From JACVRW01 sp046735115 (GTDB lineage: Bacteria > Actinomycetota > Thermoleophilia > Solirubrobacterales > Thermoleophilaceae), in assembly GCA_046735115.1 (NCBI GenBank), contig JBKPSR010000027.1:1-64000 (forward strand): a stretch of DNA of 64,000 nucleotides, read 5' to 3'. Made by a program: the position numbers and the translations under genes. The notes below the pieces were generated by a model. The model searched no databases. It was not told the origin of the DNA and saw only the letters and a list, made by a program, of their open reading frames with translations. Shown here in pieces: positions 39,781 through 48,615 of the stretch (position 1 is the stretch's first letter; every line of letters begins with the position of its first letter).

Positions 39781-42700
39781 CGGCGAGGTTCGCCGCCGCC
39801 AGGTGCTCGAGCGCGGCCTCGGCGTCCATTGGCCGCGCGAAGAAGAAGCCCTGGCCGAACTCGCAGCCGAGGTCGCGCAGCGACGTCCACTGCTCCGGCT
39901 GCTCGATCCCCTCGGCGACCACGTCCAACTTCAGCGTCGTACCGAGCGCCAGCACGGCCGATGCCAGCTCGGACATCTCCGGCGTGGCTCCGCCGGTGAG
40001 GAACGAGCGGTCCATCTTGAGGATGTCGACCGGGAACCGGCTCAGGTAGCTGAGCGACGAGTAGCCGGTCCCGAAGTCGTCGAGCGCCAGGTTGACGCCG
40101 AGTGCCTTCAGCTCGCGCAGCCGCGTGACCGCCAGATCGGTGTCCGCCATCAGTACCGTCTCCGTGATCTCGAGGGTGAGTGCCGACGGGTCGATGCCGG
40201 CCTCCTCGACGGCGTCGCGCACGTCCGCGATCACGTCGCTGTGCTGAAGCTGCCTGACAGACAGGTTGATGCTCATCGTGAGTCCGGCCTCCGGCAGCGC
40301 ATCCCTCATCCGGCGCGCGTGGCGACAGCCCTCGCGCAGGACCCAGCGGCCGATTGGGATGATCAGGCCGGTCTCCTCCGCGAGCGGGATGAACTGGTCC
40401 GGCGGGATCATGCCGCGCTCCGGATGGCGCCAGCGAAGCAGCGCCTCGACGCCCGAGATGCTTCCGTCCTGGATTCGCACCACCGGCTGGTAGTGGAGCT
40501 CCAACTGCTCGGTCGCGATGGCGCGCTGAAGGTCCGTCCGCAGCTCGAGGCGCGCCAGCACGCCCTCGTGCATCTCCGGCTCGAACAGCCGGTAGCTGCC
40601 CTTGCCGTCGCGCTTGGCCCTGTACATCGCGGCGTCGGCGTCGCGGATGAGCTCCTCGGCTCCCGCGGTCGCGCCCGCGGAGACTACGGAGATCCCGATG
40701 CTGCAGCGGAGCGTCAGCTCCTTGTGGGCGACCTGCAGCGGCAGCGCGAGCGCCTCGAGCACGCGATCGGCGGTGTCGGCGGCCTCCTGGACGTCCTCGA
40801 TGTCCTCGAGGAGCAGCGCGAACTCGTCGCCGCCGAACCGCGCCGCGGTGTCCGTCGCGCGAATGCTGGTCGCAAGCCGCTTCGCCACCTCGACGAGCAC
40901 TTCGTCGCCGGCCGCGTGCCCGAGGCTGTCGTTGATCGTCTTGAAGTCGTCCAGGTCGAGGAAGATCACGGCGACGCTGTGGTGCTCGCGGCGCGTACGT
41001 GCGATCGCGTGCCGGACGCGCTCGGCGAACAGTGCGCGGTTCGCAAGACCCGTGACCGGATCGTGGAAGGCCTGATGCGTCAGCTGCTCCTCGAACGCCT
41101 TGCGCTCGCTGATGTCGCGGCAGTTGAGGACGATCCCGCCCACGTGCTCGTCACCGAGGAGGTTGGTGCAGTTCACCTCGAATTGGTGCGGCGTGCCGTC
41201 GCGGTGCACCAGGGCGCACTGGACGACCTCGGGCTGGTCGCGCGCGACGGCCGCGGCGTTCGCCAGCATCTCGCGGACGCGATCGCCGTCGGAGGCGTGC
41301 AGCAGCTCGTCGAAGCGGCGCCCGACCATCGTGTCGGCGTCGTAGCCGAGCAGCCGCTCGATCGACGGGCTCTGGTAGGTGATCGTGCCGTCCGGGCCGA
41401 TGACGGTGATGAGGTCGCTCGCGTGACGGACGAGCGAGCCGAAGCGGGCCTCGCCGCGCCGGCGGTGCACCTCCTCGGTGAGGGCGGTGCGCTCCAGCGC
41501 AAGCGCGACCAGGGCGGCGAGCGCCCGCAGCGACGCCCGCACGGCCTCGGGCGGCGTCGCGCGGCCTGCGACGACCAGCAGCACCGGGTCGGCGCTCTGC
41601 GGAGCCAGGTCGAGCACCAGCACCCGGTCGTAGTCGGCCGGCGCGCCGAGCGCGGTGACGAGGTCGGGGCGCAGCCTCACAACCTCGTCGTCCCTGGTGG
41701 CATCGAGCAGGGCCGTCTCGGTCTCCCGGCCGACACCCGGCAGGGGCCACAGCAGCGTGATCAGGTCAGGTCCGGCCATCGCGCGCGCGGCCGTGAGGAC
41801 GACCTCGTCGATCTCATCGCGGCTCGTGGCGGCCACGAGGTCGGCTCCGGCCGCGCTCAGCATGCGCTCGCGCTCGAGCGAGCGCTCCTGCTGGCGCATG
41901 AGGCCGGCCATTCGAGATACGACGAGCCCGAAGAGGACGATCGACGCGGCGCGGACTACGGCGAAGTCGAGGTCGCCGTTGTTCAGATCGTCGACGATTC
42001 CGATCGTCGGCGCGATGAGCGACGCACCCGCCAGCAGGCCGAGGCGGAAGCGCGTCAGGACGCCGCCGGAGTGGACCGCCGGCTGATCGATCTCCGACAT
42101 CGTGGGATGAAGAGCGGCGGCGCCCCAGAGCAGGTAGAACCCGATCCAGCCCGCGTCGAGCCAGAGCTGGTGGTCGTAGGTGCCCTGCAGCAGCATGAGC
42201 CCGTAGACGAAGTCCGTGACCAGCAGGCAGACGATGCTGGCGCTCATCAGGTTGAACGACAGACGGCGCTGGCCGCCGTCCAGGGCGAGCCGGACCGCCA
42301 CGGCCAGGAGCAGCACGTCCGCCAGCGGATACGCCACCGAGACCAGCCGCCCCGCGGTCGAGAGCGAGTGGTCGTGGACGTACGGCGCGATCAGCCACAC
42401 CCACGAGGGGAGGGCGAGCCCGACGGTCATGATCGCCGCGTCGATCGCGCTGCCACTGTTGCCGCGGCGGGTACGGCGACGCTGGAGGATCACCACCCCG
42501 GCGATCAGGGCGGGATAGACCGCCAGGTAGGCCCCATCGCCCAGCGACGGGAACGGCACCTCGCGGTCGAGCAGCAGCGGGTAGGTGTACGTGTAGATAT
42601 CGCCGAGCCAGAACAGGATGAACCCGAGCGCGACGCATGCCCACGCGAGACGGGCCTGCGGCCGGTGCAGCCGCACGCCCGCGGCGATGGCCAGGACGGG

Positions 42701-42841
42701 CGCCAGCCCGAGCACGTTGATCACGGGACCGCTCCCCGCGAACGGCTTGACGAACAGGTAGAGCGCGGTGATCAGCGCTCCGACGGCGAGGAATGCCAGC
42801 CACGCCCAGGAGACCATGCGCGTCCGGTTGGGCTCGGTCAT
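39764..42841 (-). CDS. Membrane GGDEF-EAL protein with PAS domain
   Basis: 1025 residues from ATG 42841. About eight or nine N-terminal helices (WLAFLAVGALITALYLFV; FILFWLGDIYTYTYPLLL) form a membrane sensor, followed by a GAF-like region, a PAS domain (LITVIGPDGTITYQSPSIER), a GGDEF domain with intact catalytic motif AARFGGDEFALLLED and an inhibitory RxxD site (RATD) five residues before it, and an EAL domain (GVEALLRWRHPERG, DDFGTGYSSLSYL, VVAEGIEQ). Both cyclic-di-GMP synthase and phosphodiesterase activities look possible. It is translationally coupled (TGATG) to the upstream alpha-oxoamine synthase gene, a pairing that invites a signalling interpretation. Confidence 0.93.
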   Translation of the reverse strand: MTEPNRTRMVSWAWLAFLAVGALITALYLFVKPFAGSGPVINVLGLAPVLAIAAGVRLHRPQARLAWACVALGFILFWLGDIYTYTYPLLLDREVPFPSLGDGAYLAVYPALIAGVVILQRRRTRRGNSGSAIDAAIMTVGLALPSWVWLIAPYVHDHSLSTAGRLVSVAYPLADVLLLAVAVRLALDGGQRRLSFNLMSASIVCLLVTDFVYGLMLLQGTYDHQLWLDAGWIGFYLLWGAAALHPTMSEIDQPAVHSGGVLTRFRLGLLAGASLIAPTIGIVDDLNNGDLDFAVVRAASIVLFGLVVSRMAGLMRQQERSLERERMLSAAGADLVAATSRDEIDEVVLTAARAMAGPDLITLLWPLPGVGRETETALLDATRDDEVVRLRPDLVTALGAPADYDRVLVLDLAPQSADPVLLVVAGRATPPEAVRASLRALAALVALALERTALTEEVHRRRGEARFGSLVRHASDLITVIGPDGTITYQSPSIERLLGYDADTMVGRRFDELLHASDGDRVREMLANAAAVARDQPEVVQCALVHRDGTPHQFEVNCTNLLGDEHVGGIVLNCRDISERKAFEEQLTHQAFHDPVTGLANRALFAERVRHAIARTRREHHSVAVIFLDLDDFKTINDSLGHAAGDEVLVEVAKRLATSIRATDTAARFGGDEFALLLEDIEDVQEAADTADRVLEALALPLQVAHKELTLRCSIGISVVSAGATAGAEELIRDADAAMYRAKRDGKGSYRLFEPEMHEGVLARLELRTDLQRAIATEQLELHYQPVVRIQDGSISGVEALLRWRHPERGMIPPDQFIPLAEETGLIIPIGRWVLREGCRHARRMRDALPEAGLTMSINLSVRQLQHSDVIADVRDAVEEAGIDPSALTLEITETVLMADTDLAVTRLRELKALGVNLALDDFGTGYSSLSYLSRFPVDILKMDRSFLTGGATPEMSELASAVLALGTTLKLDVVAEGIEQPEQWTSLRDLGCEFGQGFFFARPMDAEAALEHLAAANLADAPQP

Positions 42842-44154
42842 CAGGCCGCCTCCTCGATGGGCTCGCTCCTGGATCGGAGCTCGCCCGCCTCCGCGAGCGC
42901 CTCGAGAGCGTGGATGAGCGAGTCGACCTGCTCGTCCGTGTTCACCGCTGTGAGCTGGATCCGGAAGCCGACCTCGTGCTTGGGCACGAGCGGGTACGCC
43001 GCGAGCGTCACGTAGACGCCGCGTTCGAACAGAAAGCGCCCGACCGAGTCGATGCGGCGGTGGTCGCGCAGCGGAACCTCGATGATCGGCAGGCCGGAAC
43101 GGTTCGGCGTCTCGACGCCGAGCATCCGCAGCGCGGTCAGCACCCGGTCGGTGAGCTGCCACAGCCGGGTGCGCAGGAGGTCGCCGCGCACTTCGTTCAC
43201 GTCGAAGCCTGCGAGCACGGTCGCCAGCGATGCCACGGGGGACGGCCCGGAATAGAGGTAGGGCGTCGCCGCGACCTTGAGCAGGTCCTTGACGTCGGTC
43301 GGGCAGGCGATGAACGCGAGCAGGGACGAGTACGCCTTCGAGAAGCCGGCGACCAGCACCAGGTTGTCATAGGTCTCACCGACGTGGCGGACGATGCTGT
43401 TGCCGCGCACTCCGTAGGAGCACGGCTCGAGCGGCGAGCGCTCCCCGATGACGCCGAAGCCGTGCGCATCGTCCACGTACAGCAGCGCCCCGTGGCGGCG
43501 CGTCACGGCCGCGAACGCATCGAGGTCGGGTGCGTTGCCCGTCATGCTGTTGACCCCGTCCATGCAGACGAGGCGGGTCGGATCGCGCTCCTGCGAGAGC
43601 AGTTCGTCGAGGTGGTCGGGGTCCTCGAAGCGGAAGCGCTTGACGGCCGCGCCGCGCGCCTTCGCGATCTGGCATCCGTCGTAGATCGTCTTGTGAGCGC
43701 GTGCGTCCAGGAAGATCGTTCCTGAGGCGGCCAGCAGGGGGATCACCGACATGTGGATGTGCGTGATCGTCGGAAGGACGAGTGCGTCCTCGGATCCGAG
43801 CAGCGCGGTGAGCCGATCCTCGATCTCTTCGTACAGGACCGGACTGCCCAGCAGCCGCGACCAGCTCGGATGCGTGCCCCACTGCTCGAGGAACGCGGGG
43901 ACGCGCTCGATGATCTCGGGGTCGAGGTCGAAACCGAGGTAGTTGCACGAGGCGAAGTCCGCCAGCCAGCGATCGCCCACGCGGATCATGCGGCCGTCGA
44001 CCTCGTCGATGACGGCGTCCATCATCGGATGCGACGCCTTCAGCTCCGAGAGGTCGCTGCAGGTCGCAAGCCAGTGCTCGAGCCACGGCCGCCCTGTCAG
44101 CCGCGGCGCCGTGGTCCGCACGCGCGCTCTGCGCGCCGCGTCGGCGGTATTCAT
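42841..44154 (-). CDS. Alpha-oxoamine synthase family PLP enzyme (second)
   Basis: 437 residues. PLP fold type I: FASCNYLGFDLDPEIIERVP, HPSWSRLLGSPVLYEEIEDR, LDARAHKTIYDGCQIAKARG, VCMDGVNSMTGNAPDLDAFA, YVDDAHGFGVIGERSPLEPC and the PLP-lysine motif VLVAGFSKAYSS. It differs from the 25392 enzyme by lacking the GSRxxNGT block (HPSWSRLLGSPV instead), so it belongs to another subgroup of the Kbl/BioF/CqsA/HemA family. It is coupled to a membrane GGDEF-EAL gene. It could make a diffusible or lipid product sensed by that protein, as CqsA makes CAI-1; this is inference. Confidence 0.82.
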   Translation of the reverse strand: MNTADAARRARVRTTAPRLTGRPWLEHWLATCSDLSELKASHPMMDAVIDEVDGRMIRVGDRWLADFASCNYLGFDLDPEIIERVPAFLEQWGTHPSWSRLLGSPVLYEEIEDRLTALLGSEDALVLPTITHIHMSVIPLLAASGTIFLDARAHKTIYDGCQIAKARGAAVKRFRFEDPDHLDELLSQERDPTRLVCMDGVNSMTGNAPDLDAFAAVTRRHGALLYVDDAHGFGVIGERSPLEPCSYGVRGNSIVRHVGETYDNLVLVAGFSKAYSSLLAFIACPTDVKDLLKVAATPYLYSGPSPVASLATVLAGFDVNEVRGDLLRTRLWQLTDRVLTALRMLGVETPNRSGLPIIEVPLRDHRRIDSVGRFLFERGVYVTLAAYPLVPKHEVGFRIQLTAVNTDEQVDSLIHALEALAEAGELRSRSEPIEEAA

Positions 44155-44193
44155 ACGGCTTTTTCGGCTGCTTAGGCGCGGTTCTTGCGTCGC

Positions 44194-45534
44194 CTAGACA
44201 GCTGTTCGATGCTCGGCCACCGCGTTGACGAACGTTTCCAGCTGCTTCGTCGTCCAGCATTCGAACACGCCGTCGCAGAACGGCTCGTAGGCCGACATCA
44301 CGGAGTCGCCGTAGTTCCAGTAGAGGCGCGGCTCCGGGTTGATCCAGAACGTGCGGCCCGCGCGCTCGGCCACGTGGCCGAAGACCTGGGCGTGAGGCTC
44401 GCGCCCGTTCGTGCGTGCGTCCCCGAGCACGATCACGGTGGAACGCGGGTCGAGATCGTCCACCACCTTGGCGAGGAACTCGAGCCACACGCGCCCGTAG
44501 TCGGTGTAGCCGGAGACGTCGGCGACACCTGCGTCGGTCGCGATCCGGCGCGACACCGCGGCGAACGAGCGCTCGCGCTCGAAGACGTCCGTGACCTCCG
44601 AGATCCGCTCGACGAACACGAACGACCGCAGTTTGCGGAACTGGTCGTGGAGCGCGTGCAGCACGGACAGGAAGAAGACGCTGGCGCTCGTGACGCTCGT
44701 GGACACGTCGCAGAGCACGTAGAGCTCCGGCCGTCGCGGCCGCCTCGGCCGGTACTTCAGGTCGAGCGGCACGCCACCGGTCTGGAGCGACGCGCGCATC
44801 GTGCGCCGGACGTCCACGTGCCAGGAGCGGCGCCGCCCCCGGTGCTCGCGGCCGTGCGACGCGAGCCGCTTCTTCAGCTGCGCAACGGTCCGGTGCACCT
44901 GAGAGAGGTCCTGCGCGGGGTTTGACGGCAGCGCCCTGTCCAGCTCGCGGAGCGGCTTGGCGGGCGGCAGCGCCTGGGTCCGCTCGATCATCTGCCGCTC
45001 GAGCTCACGGCGGACGTGGCGCTCGAACTCCTGGAGACGGTCGCGCGGCACAGCGTCCTGGTCGGCGGCCTCGGCTCCCTGCTTCTCGCCCTTCAGGCCC
45101 AGGGTCCGCCTGATCCGCTGCACGTCCACGCCGATCACCCCCGAGCCCTCGCCCTGGCGCCCGAAGGCCGCGATCGCGAGCCGGGCGAGGTCGCGCATCT
45201 CGCCGTCGGAGCCGGCTCTGATGGCGTCGCGGATGCGGTCCCGGAGCGCGTCGAGATCGAGCTGGTCGCCACCGTGGAAGCGCTCCTCGGCGAGGCCCTG
45301 CTCGAGCGCCTCGCGTTCCACGGCGCGGAAGAAGAAGCGGTCGAACAGCACATCGAGCACGTGGCGGTCCTCCTGCGACTTCGCCAGCGTCGTAGCGAGC
45401 GCCTCGCGGAAGTCCTCCTGGGACGTCCAGCTCACCGCGTCGAGGGCCTGGAAGGCGTCCAGCAGCTCCGAGGTGCCCACGTCGACGCCCTCGGCCCGGA
45501 GCTCGTCCGCGAACTCGAGCAGCCGCGGAGCCAT
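44194..45534 (-). CDS. VWA-domain protein, CoxE-like
   Basis: 446 residues from ATG 45534; an ATG at 45609 inside the MoxR gene would add 25. The start MAPRLLEFADELRAEGVDVG and the segment SQEDRHVLDVLFDRFFF are typical of CoxE/YehP-type VWA proteins. The C-terminal VWA domain has the MIDAS residues in LYVLCDVSTSVTSASVFFLS (DxSxS), GYTDYGRVW (Thr) and VIVLGDARTNGR (Asp). It partners the adjacent MoxR ATPase, a chaperone-like pair that inserts metals or remodels target proteins. No carbon-monoxide-dehydrogenase genes are nearby, so the target is open. Confidence 0.88.
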   Translation of the reverse strand: MAPRLLEFADELRAEGVDVGTSELLDAFQALDAVSWTSQEDFREALATTLAKSQEDRHVLDVLFDRFFFRAVEREALEQGLAEERFHGGDQLDLDALRDRIRDAIRAGSDGEMRDLARLAIAAFGRQGEGSGVIGVDVQRIRRTLGLKGEKQGAEAADQDAVPRDRLQEFERHVRRELERQMIERTQALPPAKPLRELDRALPSNPAQDLSQVHRTVAQLKKRLASHGREHRGRRRSWHVDVRRTMRASLQTGGVPLDLKYRPRRPRRPELYVLCDVSTSVTSASVFFLSVLHALHDQFRKLRSFVFVERISEVTDVFERERSFAAVSRRIATDAGVADVSGYTDYGRVWLEFLAKVVDDLDPRSTVIVLGDARTNGREPHAQVFGHVAERAGRTFWINPEPRLYWNYGDSVMSAYEPFCDGVFECWTTKQLETFVNAVAEHRTAV

Positions 45535-45580
45535 CCCCGCCGGGCCGCGGGCCGCCGGCACGCCGCCGTAGAGACGCGGG

Positions 45581-46477
45581 TTACCCCGCCTGCCGCCCGA
45601 AGAGGTCATCGCCGAGCTTCACCCCCACACGCTCGGCGACCAGATCGAGGTCCGTGCGGTGCTTGATGATGATCGACATCGTTCGCTCGAGCACGGCCTG
45701 GTCCACATCCTCGGCGCCGAGCAGCAGGAGCGCGCGCGCCCAGTCGATCGACTCGGCGATCGAGGGCGGCTTCTTCAGGTCTAGCGAGCGCACCATGTGG
45801 ACGACCTCGACCAGCTTGCGCGCCACGGCCTGATCGAGCTCAGGCGCGTGAAGCTGAACGATCTCGAGCTCACGCTCGACGGTCGGGTAGTCGAGCCAGA
45901 GGTAGAGGCAACGGCGCTTCAGGGCCTCGGTAAGCTCGCGGGAGTTGTTCGACGTGAGCAGCACGAGCGGGCGCGTCCGCGCCTCGATCACCCCCAGCTC
46001 CGGGATCGAGATCTGGAAGTCCGACAGCACCTCGAGCAGCAGCGCTTCGAACTCCTGGTCCGTCTTGTCGATCTCGTCGATCAGGAGCACCACCGGCTCC
46101 TCCGCGGTGATGGCGGTCAGGAGCGGTCGGGCGAGCATGAACTCCTCGCCGAAGATGTCGTCCTTGACCTCCTGCCAGCCGGTGTCGGCGGCCTCGGTCT
46201 GGATCCGCAGCAGCTGCTTGCGGTAGTTCCACTCGTAGAGTGCCTTGGCCTCGTCGAGCCCCTCGTAGCACTGGAGCCGGATCAGCCTGCGCCCGGTGGC
46301 GCGCGACACGGCCTTGGCGAGCTCGGTCTTGCCGACGCCCGCCGGCCCTTCCACGAGCACCGGCTTGCCGAGCCGGCCGGCCAGGAACGAGACGAGTGAG
46401 GCGGGCTCGTCCGCCAGGTAGCCGACGCCGGCGAGGCGCTCGCGGGCATCGCCGATGCTGGTGAACTCGCCGCTCAT
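45581..46477 (-). CDS. MoxR-family AAA ATPase
   Basis: 298 residues from ATG 46477. Walker A is LVEGPAGVGKTELAKAVSRA, Walker B VVLLIDEIDKTDQEFEALLL, sensor 1 PLVLLTSNNSRELTEALKRR and arginine finger in KRRCLYLWLDYPTVERELEI, all as in the MoxR/CoxD group. The start of the protein (GYLADEPASLVSFLAGRLGK) matches the family N terminus. It lies immediately upstream of the VWA gene in the standard moxR-vwa order. Confidence 0.92.
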   Translation of the reverse strand: MSGEFTSIGDARERLAGVGYLADEPASLVSFLAGRLGKPVLVEGPAGVGKTELAKAVSRATGRRLIRLQCYEGLDEAKALYEWNYRKQLLRIQTEAADTGWQEVKDDIFGEEFMLARPLLTAITAEEPVVLLIDEIDKTDQEFEALLLEVLSDFQISIPELGVIEARTRPLVLLTSNNSRELTEALKRRCLYLWLDYPTVERELEIVQLHAPELDQAVARKLVEVVHMVRSLDLKKPPSIAESIDWARALLLLGAEDVDQAVLERTMSIIIKHRTDLDLVAERVGVKLGDDLFGRQAG

Positions 46478-46504
46478 CCGCTCCGAAGGATACTTTCGCC
46501 CCCC

Positions 46505-46732
46505 GTGCTCGCCCCGTTGCTCGTCAAGATTCCCGGGCTGCCCGGCCTGGGCGACGACGGGCCGAACGACCTCGAGTCGCTCCTCACACTCTCGTTCGTG
46601 CTGTTCGGCGTGGGCTTCGGCATCGCGCTGCTCGGCCATCTGACCCGCTCGCGGACGCTCGTCGCCACCGGAGTGCTTGTCGTGATGGTCGGGAGCGGCG
46701 TGTTCGTTTTGGCCGTCGGCCGCTACGGGTAG
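46505..46732 (+). CDS. Small two-helix membrane protein
   Basis: 75 residues from GTG 46505, divergent from the MoxR gene by 27 bp. Two hydrophobic segments: LTLSFVLFGVGFGIALLGHL and TLVATGVLVVMVGSGVFVLA, joined by a short TRSR turn, preceded by a polar IPGLPGLGDDGPNDLESL. Not recognised. The stop is 10 bp before the F420-dependent enzyme gene. Confidence 0.55.
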   Translation: MLAPLLVKIPGLPGLGDDGPNDLESLLTLSFVLFGVGFGIALLGHLTRSRTLVATGVLVVMVGSGVFVLAVGRYG

Positions 46733-46741
46733 CGGCCGCCC

Positions 46742-47698
46742 ATGATGGAGCTGGGCTACGCGCTGTCGTGCGAGGAGCACGGGCCGCGAGAGCTGGTCCA
46801 GAACGCGGTGGGCGCCGAAAATGCGGGCTTCGGCTTCGCGCTCATCTCCGACCATTTCCACCCCTGGGTCGAGCGGCAGGGGGAGAGCCCATTCGTGTGG
46901 GCGGTCATCGGCGGCATCGCGCAGGCCACGGATCAGCTGCGGCTCGGCACGGGCGTGACCTGCCCGACGATCCGGACGCACCCGGCGATCATCGCCCACG
47001 CGAGTGCCACGGCGGCCGTGATGATGGAAGGCCGCTTCTTCCTCGGCTTGGGTAGCGGCGAGAACCTGAACGAGCATGTCCTCGCGGACCGCTGGCCCCC
47101 GGTGCGCGACCGGCTCGACATGCTCGAGGAGGCTGTGGAGCTGATCCGCCGGTTGTGGACGGGCGAGCTCGTGTCACACCGCGGCCGCCACTACCAGGTG
47201 GCGAACGCACGCCTCTACACGACCCCCGCCGAGCCGCCGCCCGTCTACGTCGCGGCCGGTGGCGAGGAGTCGGCCGAGCTCGCGGGCGCGATAGGCGACG
47301 GGCTGATCCTGGCGTCGCCGAGCGAGGACGCGGCGGGGACGTTCGCCGCGTGCGGCGGCGAGGGCAAGCCACGCTACGGGCAGTGCCACGTGTGCTGGGC
47401 CGAGTCCGAGGACGAGGCGAGGCGGACCGCCATCGAGTGGTTCCCGAACATCGCGCTGCCGGGCGAGCTGTCGCAGGAGCTGCCGCAGCCGGCGCACTTC
47501 GAGCAGGCCGCCCAGCTCCTGTCGGAGGACGACATGGCCGAGATCGTCGCCTGCGGGCCGGACCCGGAGCGCCACCTCGAGATGATCAGCCGCTTCGTCG
47601 ACGCGGGCTGCGACCACGTATATCTCCACCAGATCGGCCCGGATCAGGATGGCTTCTTCCGCTTCTACGAGCGCGAGGTGCTGCCGCGCTTCGCGTGA
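46742..47698 (+). CDS. F420-dependent LLM-class oxidoreductase
   Basis: 318 residues from ATG 46742 (ATG 46745 equally possible). Luciferase-like TIM barrel: ELGYALSCEEHGPRELVQNA, AENAGFGFALISDHFHPWVE, QATDQLRLGTGVTCPTIRTH, MMEGRFFLGLGSGENLNEHV, DRLDMLEEAVELIRRLWTGE and PPPVYVAAGGEESAELAGAI. This pattern is that of the glucose-6-phosphate-dehydrogenase-related F420 family, although the physiological substrate may differ. It implies coenzyme F420 in this organism, which agrees with an actinobacterial origin. Confidence 0.9.
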   Translation: MMELGYALSCEEHGPRELVQNAVGAENAGFGFALISDHFHPWVERQGESPFVWAVIGGIAQATDQLRLGTGVTCPTIRTHPAIIAHASATAAVMMEGRFFLGLGSGENLNEHVLADRWPPVRDRLDMLEEAVELIRRLWTGELVSHRGRHYQVANARLYTTPAEPPPVYVAAGGEESAELAGAIGDGLILASPSEDAAGTFAACGGEGKPRYGQCHVCWAESEDEARRTAIEWFPNIALPGELSQELPQPAHFEQAAQLLSEDDMAEIVACGPDPERHLEMISRFVDAGCDHVYLHQIGPDQDGFFRFYEREVLPRFA

Positions 47699-48117
47699 GC
47701 CGCTGCCTCGCGTAGCCCCTCGAGCGACTCGCTCGTCCAGCGACGGAAGTAGATCCGTCCGAGCGAGCCGTCGAAGATCCGGTCACCGAGGCGCCGGGGC
47801 TGCATGCCGATCTCGACCTCGACGAACGTGCCGCCCTGGGCCGGCGTGAGCAGCCAGTCGGCGTACATGCCCGTCAGCTGACAGGTCATTCGTATCTCGC
47901 GAAGGTCCTGGCGCCGCTCGAGCAGGAAGTTGGACTCGACGCGGCCGCCGACCGGCTCCTTCGTCACCTGCGCGTACTCGTCACCCTCCTCGAAGCGCTC
48001 GCCCCGGACCTCGATGACACGCGGCCACCATTCTGGATAGCGACTGGGCGTACCGACGAGGGCCCAGACCGCCTCGAGCGGCGCGTCGATGTGCGCCTGC
48101 TGGCGATAGGCCGACAT
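47665..48117 (-). CDS. SRPBCC/START-like protein
   Basis: 150 residues from ATG 48117. MSAYRQQAHIDAPLEAVWAL then VGTPSRYPEWWPRVIEVRGE is the classic start of a polyketide-cyclase/SRPBCC hydrophobic-cavity protein, and the C-terminal helix (FRRWTSESLEGLREAAAHA) completes the fold. The ligand is unknown. It overlaps the 3' end of the converging F420 enzyme gene by 34 bp, and its start overlaps the stop of the upstream membrane-protein gene. Confidence 0.85.
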   Translation of the reverse strand: MSAYRQQAHIDAPLEAVWALVGTPSRYPEWWPRVIEVRGERFEEGDEYAQVTKEPVGGRVESNFLLERRQDLREIRMTCQLTGMYADWLLTPAQGGTFVEVEIGMQPRRLGDRIFDGSLGRIYFRRWTSESLEGLREAAAHAKRGSTSRS

Positions 48118-48482
48118 CAGCCCGTGGCCGTCTCCTGGCTCAGCATCCAGCCAAGCAGCATGGTCGTCAGCGTAAGCGACACGAAATCCGCCGGCCCGAT
48201 CCAGCCCGGATCGGACTCGCCGATGTCGATCAGGTGGTTCAGCGCGTGCAGCGCGTACTGGACCAGCGCGAGCGCCAGTACCGGCACGCGCCACGACACC
48301 CGCCGCACGGACACGAGCGCCGCCGCGCCGAGCGCGAGGTAGAAGGTCGCGACGTCCGCCATGTAATGGTCGTTCCGTGCGCCGAAGGGCCCGATCTCGT
48401 CGTAGAAGAAGCCGGGCGTGATCCAGAGCAGCAGGCCGAGGACGAGCTGGACCAAGCCGAAGACGATGAGGAGGAGACGCAT
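48117..48482 (-). CDS. Four-helix membrane protein
   Basis: 121 residues from ATG 48482. Four hydrophobic segments: MRLLLIVFGLVQLVLGLLLW, YMADVATFYLALGAAALVSV, VPVLALALVQYALHALNHLI and PADFVSLTLTTMLLGWMLSQ. It resembles small DUF4345-like membrane proteins. Its stop overlaps the SRPBCC start, so the two are translated together. The 133 bp upstream hold a short palindrome, TAGGGACCCTA, in the likely promoter region. Confidence 0.65.
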   Translation of the reverse strand: MRLLLIVFGLVQLVLGLLLWITPGFFYDEIGPFGARNDHYMADVATFYLALGAAALVSVRRVSWRVPVLALALVQYALHALNHLIDIGESDPGWIGPADFVSLTLTTMLLGWMLSQETATG

Positions 48483-48615
48483 CACCCGATCATCCCTGTC
48501 GGCTACTGCCGGTGCTCGGTTAACGATCCTGGATAGGGCCCCGTATAGGGACCCTAGGCAGGACTGTCGCGGCAGAGGGCACCCCCTCAATGGCGTAGTT
48601 CGGTCCGTGGCTGCG

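Noticed and set aside
39701..43015. 1104-codon plus-strand open frame opposite the GGDEF-EAL gene
   Set aside because: The minus strand carries intact GGDEF, EAL and PAS motifs; the plus frame is made of Arg/Ala/Asp-rich filler with no motifs.
42841..44154. Calling this gene a biotin synthesis enzyme (BioF) or Kbl
   Set aside because: No biotin or threonine genes are nearby, and the conserved substrate-pocket blocks differ from both; only the family-level assignment is safe.
48520..48570. ATAGGG repeats and TAGGGACCCTA palindrome as an origin or att site
   Set aside because: Only one short palindrome and two hexamer copies; most simply part of a promoter region for the membrane-protein/SRPBCC pair.
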